From Nymphalis io (taxonomy: Eukaryota; Arthropoda; Insecta; Lepidoptera; Nymphalidae), in NCBI RefSeq assembly GCF_905147045.1, contig NC_065901.1, forward strand, positions 186,001-250,000: a stretch of 64,000 bases of DNA, written 5' to 3'. Shown here piece by piece: positions 23,801-33,380 of this stretch (position 1 is its first letter; each line of letters opens with the position of its first letter). Below the pieces are notes generated by a model. The model was not told the origin of the DNA, made no database searches, and saw only the letters and a program-made list of their open reading frames with translations. The position numbers and the translations under genes were made by a program.

Positions 23801-25341
23801 AAAAACCAAGTGGAGCTTGAACCACAAACTGATATTCCACCGGGTGAGAAGTCAACAGAAGATCCAGTAGAGAAGGCGCTTGCCCATCAATGTCTGGGAT
23901 CCTGGTGGGCTGATCAACCAGTTGGGTCAAGTCGTGTGTGAGAGCAAAAGCATGAGCAGTTCTTCCAGCATGGTCAGTTTTGAGGGATTTCAACCATGAT
24001 TCATGGTGAGCATTAAAATCCCCCAAAAACACCAATTCCGCGTTAGGAAACTGCTCTTGCGCAGCATCTGCCACCCGACTAAGATGGTCAAATAATCGGC
24101 TTGTCTCCAAGTCACCATTGTGGGATCTGTAGAGGCACACGTAGACTCGACTCTGACGAACCAGGTCCACACGTACCACCAACATGGAGAAGGAAGGGTC
24201 CTCCAAGCAGCGCAATCGGTGACAACAAACATCCGCCCTGACGAACAAGCATACTCCGGCTTTCGCTTTAAAAGATTCTTCAAGCATGTAGCCGGGATAG
24301 TTAAGATAGCTGGTGTCGGCAGGGCGGAGTATTTGCGTCTCCGTGAGAAACAACATTTCTGGCCGTGCTGTCTCGAGATGGTGGTGGACAGCGTTGAGGT
24401 TAGCGTGGAGTCCTCGGATGTTAGAGAACTCGACCTCAAACAGCGTGGGTATGGTGGGGGTGTGCACCGCTGAAGGACCGTTATTTCTTAGTTGCGCTAC
24501 CATTTCGGAAAATAAGGAAAAGAGACATGAAGCGAGCGACATGTTGCCACGATAGGGGTGGGCAAAGTATGGAGGCGTGTTTCCCCAAATGGTTGCCAAA
24601 AAGGAAAAACCTACTGATCCGCCGGACGGAAGGGCCCCCGAACCCCCCCGGAAGTGGCCGCCGGGACCCCACCTTCCGGTCACCAACCGGCACGACGGTC
24701 CACCCCGAGATTATGCGTGGCCTGGTGGGGCAGCCTCGCAAGCTGGTTAGGCACGCTCGGGCCCCTGTACTATGCCACGGGCGGCCAGCGGAACAGCCGT
24801 TTCTTCAGGTCTCCCTGTCCGGCAGGTCAATACAGTTTCCCCCGGCATTGGTTCAACAGCCGTCTACACTGGACCAACACCCATCGCGTCAATACTCGCT
24901 CGGGCACTGGCTGTACACGCTGGCTGACCTCGAAACGCGGCTGCAAGCCACTTCACGAGTTTTTCACCATGCGTACGGTGGTAACAAGCCAGGCGGATAT
25001 TAGCATCCTACCACCAGATGAGTAGATGGTCGCTCAGATATCCCTTAGTCGCCTCTTACGACACCCATGGGAAAGAGAGGGGCAGTGAAATGTATTCTTT
25101 CTCCGTCACTGCACGGACAAAAATTTTAGTTTTATATTGTAACTTACTTTTCCAAACAATGTATACGCTGTTTTACTAAGTAGGACAGTCCGTGTGTCGT
25201 CGAAGTGGTTAATTCGTTTCGTATATATTTGACAAGGTTTTGTTTGTGTTTTGTAAGCGTCCTGTTGTAATTATAAAGTTTTCTTATATTTTTAAAACCT
25301 ATTTTATTTTCTTTTACACGATGATGACGTTTTAACTTCAT
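14812..25341 (-). CDS. Pickpocket-like DEG/ENaC sodium channel, complete, ten exons
   Basis: Plasma-membrane cation channel subunit of the degenerin/ENaC family; insect pickpockets act in mechano-, chemo- and fluid sensing. Exons, high to low: 25341-25148, 21805-21727, 20820-20702, 20635-20521, 20289-20120, 19795-19690, 17291-17140, 16547-16423, 15336-15043, 14969-14812. All phases agree, giving 503 residues. Visible in order: cytosolic gating motif THGLSYL (residues 49-55); TM1 FWIGNFVACVILAALLLNVQ (66-88); SYPAVTLCPLY; TEMGMCHVINSN; VFIHSPDEVTTST; the Cys-rich domain LRKCRF, YSYSHCMLECRIK, LCGCVPHFY, CYITELKC and CGCLSSC; then the pre-TM2 strand and TM2 with selectivity-filter GCS (LRSGGVVNLCIGCSIISIME). 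Length is typical. Every intron is GT-AG. Intron 1 is nearly filled by a same-strand LINE; introns 2 and 6 carry short elements. No frameshift or stop is seen, so it looks functional. Which pickpocket subtype is unresolved. Confidence 0.95.
17709..17871 (+). mobile_element. LINE-A copy 2: 3'-end fragment in pickpocket intron 6
   Basis: Only the last ~160 bases of LINE-A: AGGCGTGAAGAGGCATCTTG, then ACCACTTACCATCAGGTGG, then CCTCCCGGCAAATATAAAAA. It is antisense to the host gene. The GC-rich 60 bases just after it (17880-17945) do not match the other copies and are unassigned. Confidence 0.85.
18892..19106 (+). mobile_element. SINE-D copy (diverged) in pickpocket intron 6
   Basis: Contains diverged forms of the family blocks: TACTCCGGTTTGGAGAGCC, CGTAACATCTTAGTTCTCAA, AATCAGGTGGCGC and CGCCTACC plus an A-rich tail. 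More mutated than the reference, so an older insertion. Confidence 0.75.
19599..19675 (+). repeat. SINE-E tail fragment forming a perfect 18-bp hairpin
   Basis: Left arm 19599-19616 and right arm 19624-19641 are exact reverse complements around CAAAAAA. The right arm runs into GCCCAGCAGTGGGACATT and CAGGCTGTTAC, the 3' tail of SINE-E (compare 62957-63003). It is about 50 bp into intron 6 of the pickpocket-like gene, counted from the exon 6 donor at 19689. Confidence 0.85.
21172..21450 (-). mobile_element. SINE-D copy, near full length, in pickpocket intron 2
   Basis: On the minus strand it starts with the CTGGTGGTAGGGC block and ends at GCCGCCTGCC-type sequence plus tail, as in the reference copy at 52262-52544. 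It is in the same orientation as the host gene, between exons 2 and 3. Confidence 0.85.
21886..25119 (-). mobile_element. LINE-A copy 3: near-full-length APE-RT LINE filling pickpocket intron 1
   Basis: Non-LTR retrotransposon coding for an apurinic-type endonuclease and reverse transcriptase. The main frame runs 24686-22557; its natural start may be the Met at 24543 (MSLASCLFSLFSEMVAQL). Endonuclease motifs: FSNIRGLHANLNAV, LFLTETQI, VFLGDFNAHHESW and GFSDHGLIS. RT motifs: QYGFRPKR, VSLDISKAFDRVWHRSL, AGVLQGSVLSPTLFLLHIND and CYADDRTVHGG. Two defects are visible. An in-frame deletion joins LPPLRN to QLHHCLKDHCLINDRQYGF, removing the RT front (present in copy 5). A one-base loss at about 22573 shifts the frame into 22556-21997, which carries the thumb and C terminus. 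The 5' leader (24690-25119) and 3' tail (poly-T at 21888) are present. Clade within the CR1/Jockey/R1 assemblage not resolved. Confidence 0.93.
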
Positions 25342-26296
25342 TTTTATTAATTGGACATATTCTTTACAGTGTTTACTCGGCAGGCCGTAAACTTTTACTA
25401 CTTATGGGCAGCCTTGTAGATAAGTGATTTCAAAAGCTTTTATAAGCGGATCTGATAGAATTTAACTAATGGTATACATATTCAAGCGCTCAACAATGAA
25501 TAAGTACTTATTCAATAACATGAATTTGTAATGATGTTGTAGACAATTTAGTTATTTAGGATAGTGTATCTGATGAAATTATACAAAAATGGTACGGAGT
25601 TTGTAGAGTTAAAAGTATAGATTTATATTTTATTAACTCTTTGTAACATTAATAATATTTTCTTTTTTTCTTTTGGGTGCATAAATAATTTATAGTATTA
25701 TAAAAATGTAAATTGTCTGTTTGTAGAAACATCACGCGAAAACTATTAGACCGATTTTGTTGAAACTTCTTGTGCTTAAAATTTTTTGGTTAGACATAAA
25801 ACTGGTATTATTATTTTATATAAAGGATTCGGTATCTTTTTCTAGTAGAGCATGAAGTGAAAATATAGACCGATTGATTATATTATTGGGAATATTTTTA
25901 TGGAGAGATTATACGAAATTACAGCACACACTCTTAACACTCTTAGTTTTATATTTAGTTACTAAGTATGTGTTTTGTTTTATAAATTGTGAAATAACTT
26001 AAAATGCTCGCGTTAAACAAAAACATAACAGTTGTATATGACAATCAAGATTATGAACTGGGAACAATCATCTTTTAGCAATGAATATTCATGACTAGTG
26101 TGTAAATAGACCTTAATAGTGTATGATAACTTCGGATTTTACGCTTATGCCTCGACTATGTCTGGGTGTGTAGGCTTGCCGTCATATCGGATTATGAGAT
26201 TTAGGGACTAGAGAGTGCACCGATGTTTACGCACACTTTTGTACACTATAGTACATAGCATATAATATTATAGTGCTTTCTATATTAAAGTTAAAA
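25342..26296. other. Upstream region of the pickpocket-like gene; unassigned DNA
   Basis: Presumed 5' UTR and promoter of the minus-strand channel gene at the left; no clear core element. At about 25725-25800 there is a short diverged repeat (CATCACGCGAAAACTATTAG, then ACCGATTTTGTTGAAACTT) of the kind found in many dispersed lepidopteran elements. The rest is AT-rich. Confidence 0.4.
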
Positions 26297-26374
26297 AAAA
26301 GGAGATCAATTATATCTCTCTGTCTAGACTAGATGCTTCTAGTCTAGAGAGAGAGATATAATTGATCTCCTTTT
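26297..26374. repeat. Long foldback: 36-bp arms, 6-base loop
   Basis: Left arm 26297-26332 and right arm 26339-26374 pair at 35 of 36 positions around ATGCTT; the single mismatch is at 26322/26349. Arms begin AAAAGGAGATCAATTATATC. No matching sequence is seen elsewhere in the window. Confidence 0.95.
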
Positions 26375-26648
26375 AGTATTATTACACCTGACTTACTTAC
26401 TTTAATTATATAACGGAAGTGTAACAGCTATTTACTCCATGTAACCTAATTCATGACAAAGCCCTTTGTATAAAATAAACGAACTAAGAATATACTCATT
26501 ACTCGTTGACGTATTTATTTATAATATTACAATCTAATGGAATATCGATATCTCTATTGAGCAGTAATGATGCCTGATTTGATGTATTACGTTAACGATA
26601 AACAAAATAAGCGTTGTGTTATTTTGATTGCTCCTGACTTTTTTCATC

Positions 26649-26765
26649 ATGTCATCGTCAAGTGTTCATGTTCATCAAAATATAAATGAATATGAATTAA
26701 AAGTAAAGAATTCTTACGAATCGATGTTGATGACAACTAAAACGGAATTTGATTTTGAAAACTAA
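26649..26765 (+). CDS. Possible small ORF (38 aa)
   Basis: ATG at 26649 opens MSSSSVHVHQNINEYELKVK, ending DFDFEN-type residues (EFDFEN) and TAA at 26765. Charged and serine-rich, not obviously simple-sequence. No family is recognised and no splice or promoter evidence supports it. Confidence 0.15.
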   Translation: MSSSSVHVHQNINEYELKVKNSYESMLMTTKTEFDFEN

Positions 26766-27559
26766 ATTTTCTTAGCTTTCTTATTAAGGTAAGCCTCAAT
26801 ATAGGCCTCCTGCTTTTGCGTATTTTACTTTACCTTATTTTATTATATCCGCGAATCAAATCCATTGAGAAAGAAAAAATTTAAGCACACTGTATTACTA
26901 AATCGCTGGTAATTAGGCTAATAAAAATAAATAACATTAATAAGAATAAAATTCTAATTAGATATAGTCAATTTGTTCTTATCATTAATAATATGATTTT
27001 ACAAATTGACTTTACGATTATTTCAACATCGGGGTCGTTGTAGTGCATCATAGGGTAGTGATATTTGAATATTGAATGTGCCATTTAAGGGAATTTTGTG
27101 GAAAGCACTTTTAAATAAATTTGTAGTTGACAAAAAGAAACACCACATAGTTAAGTATTTTATATATGTTGAAAAATCGGAAAAAAGTTATAATATTTTG
27201 TCCAATACCTAGGTGTTCTGATGTGTTTGTACATAATTCAAGCATTTAATACAAAAAGCGATGATTTGGAAACTTATACCCGGACAGTCGTCGATGCTCA
27301 AAGGAGACTTTAACGAAAGATAGCGCTGGAGATATAATAGCGAATAAATATATGAGCAAGCCCAGGTGCACTGTATTAGTTTACTTTTATAATGCGGTGT
27401 GAAGGAAATTAGAAATGACCCCAGAGAGTTCAGATTCAGGATCAACAGCTTTATTAGCTTCACCCTCAATTTACTATTAGGAACTACAGGTATGTTTTCA
27501 ATTTATGGTTTAAACTAACCCTTAGTTTAAACATACAAAGCACATAACGGTAGGCATGC
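26766..27559. other. Unassigned AT-rich intergenic DNA
   Basis: No supported gene or repeat. Short ORFs are scattered and without coding character. Confidence 0.4.
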
Positions 27560-28205
27560 GTAGGGCTCTGTGCAATCGACATCTGGGTAGGTATCACCCA
27601 CTCATCAGATATTGTACCGCCAAACCGCACTACTTAGTATTGTTGTTTTCCGGTTTGAAGGATGAATGAGCCAGTATAACTACAGGCACAAGGGACATGA
27701 CATCTTAATTCTCAAGGTTGGTTTTGTATTGGCGAGGCAAGAAATGGTATATATTTTTTGCGGTGCCAATATCTGGGCAGAATAATCGCACCGTTACCAT
27801 GGCCGGTACCGTGGCCAGGAATAGTGTGATTACCGGGAATTGGGGGCCGTGAATTTTTGACCGCAGTGGCTGGAAATCTTTCACTAATAGCGCTGCTGCC
27901 CGCTATCAAGAATTACATTTTCGGATTCCAGCATTTATATTTCATTTATTTGTGTGGTTATACCGCCACGATTTCGGTCGCCAGAGCCTCGTTCGTTGAT
28001 TAGCAGGATGTACCACGAGCAGGTGAGGTTGACGGTAGAGAGCCTAGGTTGTTATCGGTTCCCCTTATACCCCATGGGACGGGATGGTTGGCGTTCAATG
28101 GGGGAGGCTTTCGTCCAGCAGTGGACGGCAAAAGGCTGAAAAAAAAATATCTGGGCGGTGGTGACTACCTACAATCAGATTGTCCATTTATCTTTCTATA
28201 AAAAG
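27560..28205 (+). mobile_element. SINE-D copy split by an RTE-derived insertion
   Basis: SINE-D sequence runs 27560-27778 (CTGGGTAGGTATCACCCACT, CCGGTTTGAAGGATGAATGA) and resumes at 28146-28205 (GGCGGTGGTGACTACC). The two halves are separated by a foreign segment flanked by AATATCTGGGC on both sides (27768-27778 and 28146-28156), a clean target-site duplication. Confidence 0.9.
27779..28145 (+). mobile_element. RTE-derived short element with inverted 5' part, nested in SINE-D
   Basis: The right end (about 28078-28145) is an RTE 3' terminus: GGGAGGCTTTCGTCCAGCAG, TGGACGGCAAAAGGCTG, then A8. The left part (about 27784-27905), read in reverse complement, resembles 36985-37160 (shared blocks CGGGCAGCAGCG, CACGGCCCC and CTATTCCT). 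The 5' segment is therefore inverted relative to the 3' segment, as twin priming produces. Confidence 0.75.
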
Positions 28206-28229
28206 TATAAGTAAGAAACTAATATGTTA

Positions 28230-28398
28230 GGTCCCTTGTGTCTGTAACAGGCAGAAGGAATATAAAATCTTAGTTTCCAAGGTTGGTGGCACGTTGACGA
28301 TGTAAGGATGAAAGAAGGATGTTAATGTCCCATGCATCGCCAGTATCAATGGTCGATGGCGACTGCCCTTCCGCCTTCCCATCTTATAAAAAAAACAA
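28230..28398 (+). mobile_element. SINE-D fragment
   Basis: Diverged 3' half of the family immediately after the split copy: TCTTAGTTTCCAAGGTTGG, TGGCACGTTGACGATGTAAG and TCCGCCTTCC, then an A-rich tail. Confidence 0.7.
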
Positions 28399-29437
28399 AC
28401 TACTTCTTATCTGAAATTTATCGCAACTAAATCCTCAGAGTACCTGCAGTTTTTTCTTGAGACCGTTTAAGACATATTATTTAAAAGTATAAATGTATTA
28501 TGTAATAAAAATAATTAACCATTTGTTAGTGTGTTCAATCTTTTCAACGATTATCTTCAAGACTCAAGTTCGTTATAAGATTGTAGTTTTCGACTTTACC
28601 TTACATCTGATAGGTGATCACAGACTATTCTATCAGTAATCTCCGAAACAAAGTTGCTATCTCGCGTTTTGTTGAATTAGTAAGAGGGTACAGACAAATG
28701 GCTAGTAAGAAACACGGAACGATCTCCGACTCGCTCTGAAAGCGATAGTGCCCCGCTAGTTACGATAATAAATAGGGGCTTAACGTTTCCAAATGGCCGA
28801 TTAGGGCATTCTTGACTACAACACGGGCTTTCTGATAAAGTTTGCGTTTGTTTGCAACGAGTCTCATGGGTTTTATAGGTAACAAATAGGTTGGTCTCTC
28901 GTTAAGTCACATTTTCATGTTTACGACGAATACAGTTCAAAACGATAAATATGTGAATGCAAATATGAGATATCTAGTATATTGTAAAATATTACGTTAT
29001 ATCTAAGGCCCGTCGCTACAGCATACCTGAAAACAATCTTTGAAGGGTTTCTTCAATCCCAATTAGATTACCCGACTATGTCGTAGTAGTAGGTATTTGT
29101 TTTGGAACGAGGTCTAATGCTATGGTTTAAATACGACTATTATTCGAGGTGAATTGAATTTTCTCTTTTCCTTGTTTTTGGATAGTGAAGGATTCGAATG
29201 TTATTTTCTAATTTATTTTGATTGATTTTCTTAATAAGTTCGTCGTATCTTGAGTTTTTATTAATATTTACGAAACTTTTACTTATATACAATATACATA
29301 CTGTATTAGTCTGTAATGCTGTAAAATAAAAAATTAAAAAATGTAAAATAATGTTTTCAATCTACGAAGATGTTTTCAGTCTCCTCAAATATTGCGAGTT
29401 AAACAGCCTGCGCATAGATGAACTAGAAGCCCAAATA

Positions 29438-29440
<3 letters not shown>
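28399..29440. other. Unassigned intergenic DNA
   Basis: Nothing recognised. Ends at a TA-rich microsatellite. Confidence 0.4.
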
Positions 29441-29485
<45 letters not shown>

Positions 29486-29488
29486 TAG

Positions 29489-29522
<34 letters not shown>
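29440..29522. repeat. (TA)n microsatellite, interrupted
   Basis: Two TA tracts, 29440-29475 and about 29490-29522, separated by ATATACATAGT-like sequence. Confidence 0.9.
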
Positions 29523-29525
<3 letters not shown>

Positions 29526-29698
29526 AATTATGAGGTAGTTAATAAGCATCGGTAGTTTAAAATAAAAAAAGTGTTATTTTTGGTTTAACTCTTTGGATAA
29601 CTTGCAAATAGCCATATTAACTTTAAACAGGCAGTTATTTTGAAATCACTGACATACTACAATTTTATTTATTTGTATAGAGTGTTATCAAATATTAG

Positions 29699-29939
29699 GA
29701 CACTAACTGCGGGACTAGTCCACAAATTCAAAGTCGCTCAGCGGGCTATGGAGCGAGCTATGCTCGGAGTATCTTTGAAGGATAAGATCAGAAATGAAAT
29801 TATCCGGAAAAGAACCGGAGTTACCGACATAGCTTGCAAAATTAGTAGGCTGAAGTGGCAGTGGGCTGGTCACGTATGTCGTAGGACCGATGGCCGTTGT
29901 AGCAGACGAGTCCTAGAGTGGAGACCGCGAATCGGCATT
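29699..29939 (+). mobile_element. RTE LINE internal fragment (C-terminal coding part)
   Basis: An open stretch encodes LTAGLVHKFKVAQRAMERAM, then LGVSLKDKIRNEIIRKRT and LKWQWAGHVCRRTDGRCSRR. It is colinear with the C-terminal region of the RTE copy at 46404-48448 (same VAQRAMERAMLGVSL motif). It is truncated at both ends and lacks the 3' tail, so it was cut by later rearrangement. Confidence 0.85.
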
Positions 29940-31140
29940 GTATTGAGTATGAAAACAAAGTAAAATTATAACAGAGGTCTGTGTTGATTTTTAAACGGTG
30001 AAAGTTATGTACATATTTAACGTATGTAGATTTAATTTAAATGTTATTTGATTAATAAAATGCAATTCTATTATTTTTATTTTTTTTTTAAATATGTTGT
30101 ATTCTTTTTCATACTAATATAATATTAAATATCATGTTTTATGGCGAGCTATAGAAATATATTGACTCTAATAGGTAATATTTAACAATTTTTGTCACGA
30201 TTTGTTGACGGGATAAAACTGATAATTTTTTTTAAATTTCCTTCGTTTATCATATAACACATTCAGAGTTATCTGCTACAAAGCGTTTGGTTGGTCTATG
30301 ATCATGCTTTGGCATGAAGCTGAAAGGCATAACTTATCTCCATTGGAGTTATTTCGATCAAAGAGCCGTTTAGGACAATTTGCATTCTTGACTACAACCT
30401 GCAACTTTAACTACACATAAAAAACCATTGATTGGAATAATAAGGTTTTCTACTGTTAGGGATGCGGTGTAAGGCATCGGCAAACGACGTTACCCTAATA
30501 TTGTATTAAAAACACACGTCTAATATTTTTGAAGATGTAAAACCATATTTTCTGGAAAGTATATTTTGCTCAAGAAAATGGTGCGTTCTTTCACTGAAAG
30601 GCAGCGAGCATTCGGAAATGGCAAACTTTGAACTAATTTAACTTTAAAATAGCTTTTCCCAGTTCCACCAGTATGTTGACAAACAAATATCTGATTTTCT
30701 TGAAATAAATTCATACGTTACAGTTACGTAGAGCTACTTACATGAATACACTAAAGTGTTTTAATCGTATTTATTTTAATTTATAGAAAAGCTTTGAGTT
30801 CTATCTTATATATAATTCTAACAAATATGGTGTTTAAAAATAAATAAAACAATCGATAAATGGTGGACTATTTGTAAGTGTCACCTAAATTATTATGTAA
30901 TCATACACATGTGTGCAATATGCAACGATGCGATGCCCTAAACTCGACGGTCACATGAGGTAAATAACATTAGCTATTATGGCTCGGCATTTTGCGTTAT
31001 ATCATTATCACACTATTGGACAAAACCTCCTCTTCCTATTGGCCAACATGACCTTGGCATAATTGGCGACCTTTGGTAACTATTTAACACGTAATACTGC
31101 AATAAGTCTCTATGCATGAACCTTATGAAAGCACATAATA
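29940..31140. other. Unassigned AT-rich intergenic DNA
   Basis: No gene or named repeat recognised. Confidence 0.4.
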
Positions 31141-31141
31141 A

Positions 31142-31284
31142 CTTGTACAAGATCACTTTTTGTCTCAAATGCCTTATCACTAATAATTTCTTTTATTTTA
31201 GTATTTTTTGTAATACTATTTTTTTTTCTTTTTTCTTTCTTGTTATGTTTAAGGACTTATCGTTTTATTCGTTGTTGCTGTATA
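31142..31284 (+). repeat. Left copy of a ~140-bp direct repeat flanking LINE-C
   Basis: Closely matches 36772-36914: both contain AAGATCACTTTTTG, CTCAAATGCCTTATCAC and GGACTTATCGTTTTATTCG followed by TTGTTGCTG. The copies differ by scattered substitutions. The right copy leads into an RTE-derived element, so this is probably the matching part of a second, truncated copy. Confidence 0.8.
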
Positions 31285-31433
31285 GTATGTATTTATATTA
31301 TATACTTGTAATATTGTATGTTGATAATATAATTTATTTATTGATATATAACATGAGTATTTTATATTTATTTATTAGTTTGTTTTAATTAAAGATTAAT
31401 ATTATTTTATTTATACCACCACCTACCTCATAT

Positions 31434-31592
31434 CCTATCAGTTATTACTTACACCGTTGGTTGCCTGGAAGAGATCGCTATGTAGCGATAAGGTCGCCAT
31501 AATTGTACTTTTATTTAGGCTGTATACATGTTTTGTATTTTTCTTTTTGTGGTGTACAATAAAGTATAAAGTAAAGTAAGTAAGTAAAGTAA
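31434..31592 (+). mobile_element. LINE 3'-end fragment (GGTTGCCTGGAAGAGAT type)
   Basis: Contains GGTTGCCTGGAAGAGATCGC, then TATGTAGCGATAAGGTCGCC, and ends in GTGGTGTACAATAAAGTA with a (TAAAG)-like tail. This 3' terminus recurs on CR1-type LINEs in many lepidopteran genomes (from memory). No coding sequence remains. Confidence 0.65.
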
Positions 31593-32182
31593 TAAGAAAT
31601 ATGTACTATTTTTACTAGTGAATTTTTTGTAACAATTTTGTTTTCAATTTAAGAAACTGAACACGTTTCTACTGATACCAATCGAGATCTCTTAAATCGA
31701 CGCTAATATTACTCTCCAGCGTAATTTTCTTAACAAAATTGTAGGGTAGCTGAACCTTGCGGCCGACTCGAAGTAATCTATCAACGGGTTGCTGACGTAA
31801 CGTACAACGATACGGTTTAACGGGAACGGGAACATAAAAAGGGAAAAAAGTTAACAGAAATAGAATATAATTTACATTTTACAACAATAATTTCCTCTTC
31901 CCTCTCGGACCGCTTACTGAGTGCATGTGTTTTATGGCTTGTTTGTGATTAAAATTGTTTGTTAAAGTTACAATTAAAAACAATAAATCCGTGCTATAAA
32001 ATAGGAGTGCATAACCAATAAGAAGGTATACGTTCATCGCGGCGCCTGGTACTTTGCGCCTAGTACAATCCGCTTCGTGGCTATTATAAGGCCCCGCCTA
32101 CCTCTTGCGAAATCCTGCTGCCCTGGTACTTTAAATACGATCACTTTTAATTATTTATTAAAAATAAAGTTGGGGTGACACT
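31593..32182 (+). other. Probable 5' leader of LINE-C
   Basis: Non-coding, with a GC-richer stretch at 32040-32130, running straight into the LINE-C ORF1 frame. The exact 5' end of the element is not defined. Confidence 0.4.
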
Positions 32183-33077
32183 TTGTCAAGGGCATATATA
32201 GAAAAATGTCAATTGAACACCCCTCCGAAAATACCTACTCCTATGTTACAGCATTCTCAATCATCTCCGGATATAACCGGAGATTCCAATGTACCCATGA
32301 GGTCACAGAGACTAAAGCGTAAACAGGGAGATGACTTGGAATATTTTCTGAGTAAATTTGAAAATATGTTCACTACATGGACAGCCGCACAGGACGCGAA
32401 GTATGAATCACTACTAAGTACCGTCAACACAATCAGAGATCAGAACTCACAAATTTCATCGTCAATTGAGTTCATGAGTAACAAATATGAAGAGCTGAAA
32501 ATTAAATATGACACTCTTGCAAGAAAATCTAGAAGACAAAGCACAAATTAGAAATTTGGTGGAAAAAATAGAAAAACTAGAAAGAAGAAGTCGTGCTACT
32601 TGTATAGAAATTAGAAATATTCCGAGTGTGAAAACCGAAAAAACGCAGGAATTACAAGATATTGTTAAATCACTTGGCGATGTGCTCAAAGTCGAGATTG
32701 ACCCTTATGAAATACGAAACATCCACAGGGGATTTTCAAAAAATGAGAAATATAAACCATTAATTGTGGAATTTTCGTCGGTAATCATTAAGGACAAAAT
32801 ATTGAGCTCGGCAAAACGTTTCACTAAGGACAATAATGGCGACAGACTGAACACCAAGCATCTGAGCCTCGATGGACCTCAAAAAACAGTTTATGTGTTG
32901 AATTTCCTTACACCAAGCATGAAAAGACTCTATTTCCTTGCAAGAGATTTTGCTGCGAAAAACAAGTACAAGTTCTGCTGGGCTACTCCAGGTAATATAT
33001 TGTTACGTAAGAAAGAAAATGAGCCCTCAATTCGGTTAAAAAACGAACAAGACCTCAAGCGCTTGGAAACTACATAA
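32183..33077 (+). pseudogene. LINE-C ORF1: coiled coil plus FP25-like domain, one frameshift
   Basis: ORF1 of the LINE. The first frame (to 32551) has NTPPKIPTPMLQHSQSSPD and a helical region (FLSKFENMFTTWTAAQDAKY). A frameshift around 32510-32525 moves it into a second frame ending at 33077. That part continues with a coiled coil (LEDKAQIRNLVEKIEKLERR) and a C-terminal domain with LSLDGPQKTVYVLNFLTPSM, FCWATPGNILLRK and NEQDLKRL. This C-terminal pattern matches the domain shared by lepidopteran LINE ORF1 proteins and baculovirus FP25K proteins (family knowledge). The probable role is RNA binding. No upstream ATG fits the first frame until 32243, so the start is uncertain. Confidence 0.75.
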
Positions 33078-33380
33078 GCGACTCGAGCTTATTATTACTG
33101 TATTATTTTCTCTTAGTTATTATTCTATTGTTTGTATACACATTGCACACTCACACATATACATCACAAACTCAGTACTCATTTTTCTTTTTTAACTCAA
33201 TTGTAAGAAGCGCTCAATCAATTATAAAACTTCATAGTATAATAAATGTTTATATAGCGAATTTACTAATGCTCATACCCACCTCACTTAATCTTATGCA
33301 ACGAAAGCAAGAAAAGTATGTGACTGATTTAACATTTTTCATAAGTCCTCCATACTGCATTTCTAATATTCGATTTGAAT

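Noticed and set aside
32508..33077. Integrated baculovirus gene
   Set aside because: The FP25-like domain sits in the ORF1 position of a LINE, with an endonuclease-RT ORF directly downstream, so a viral origin of this copy is not needed.
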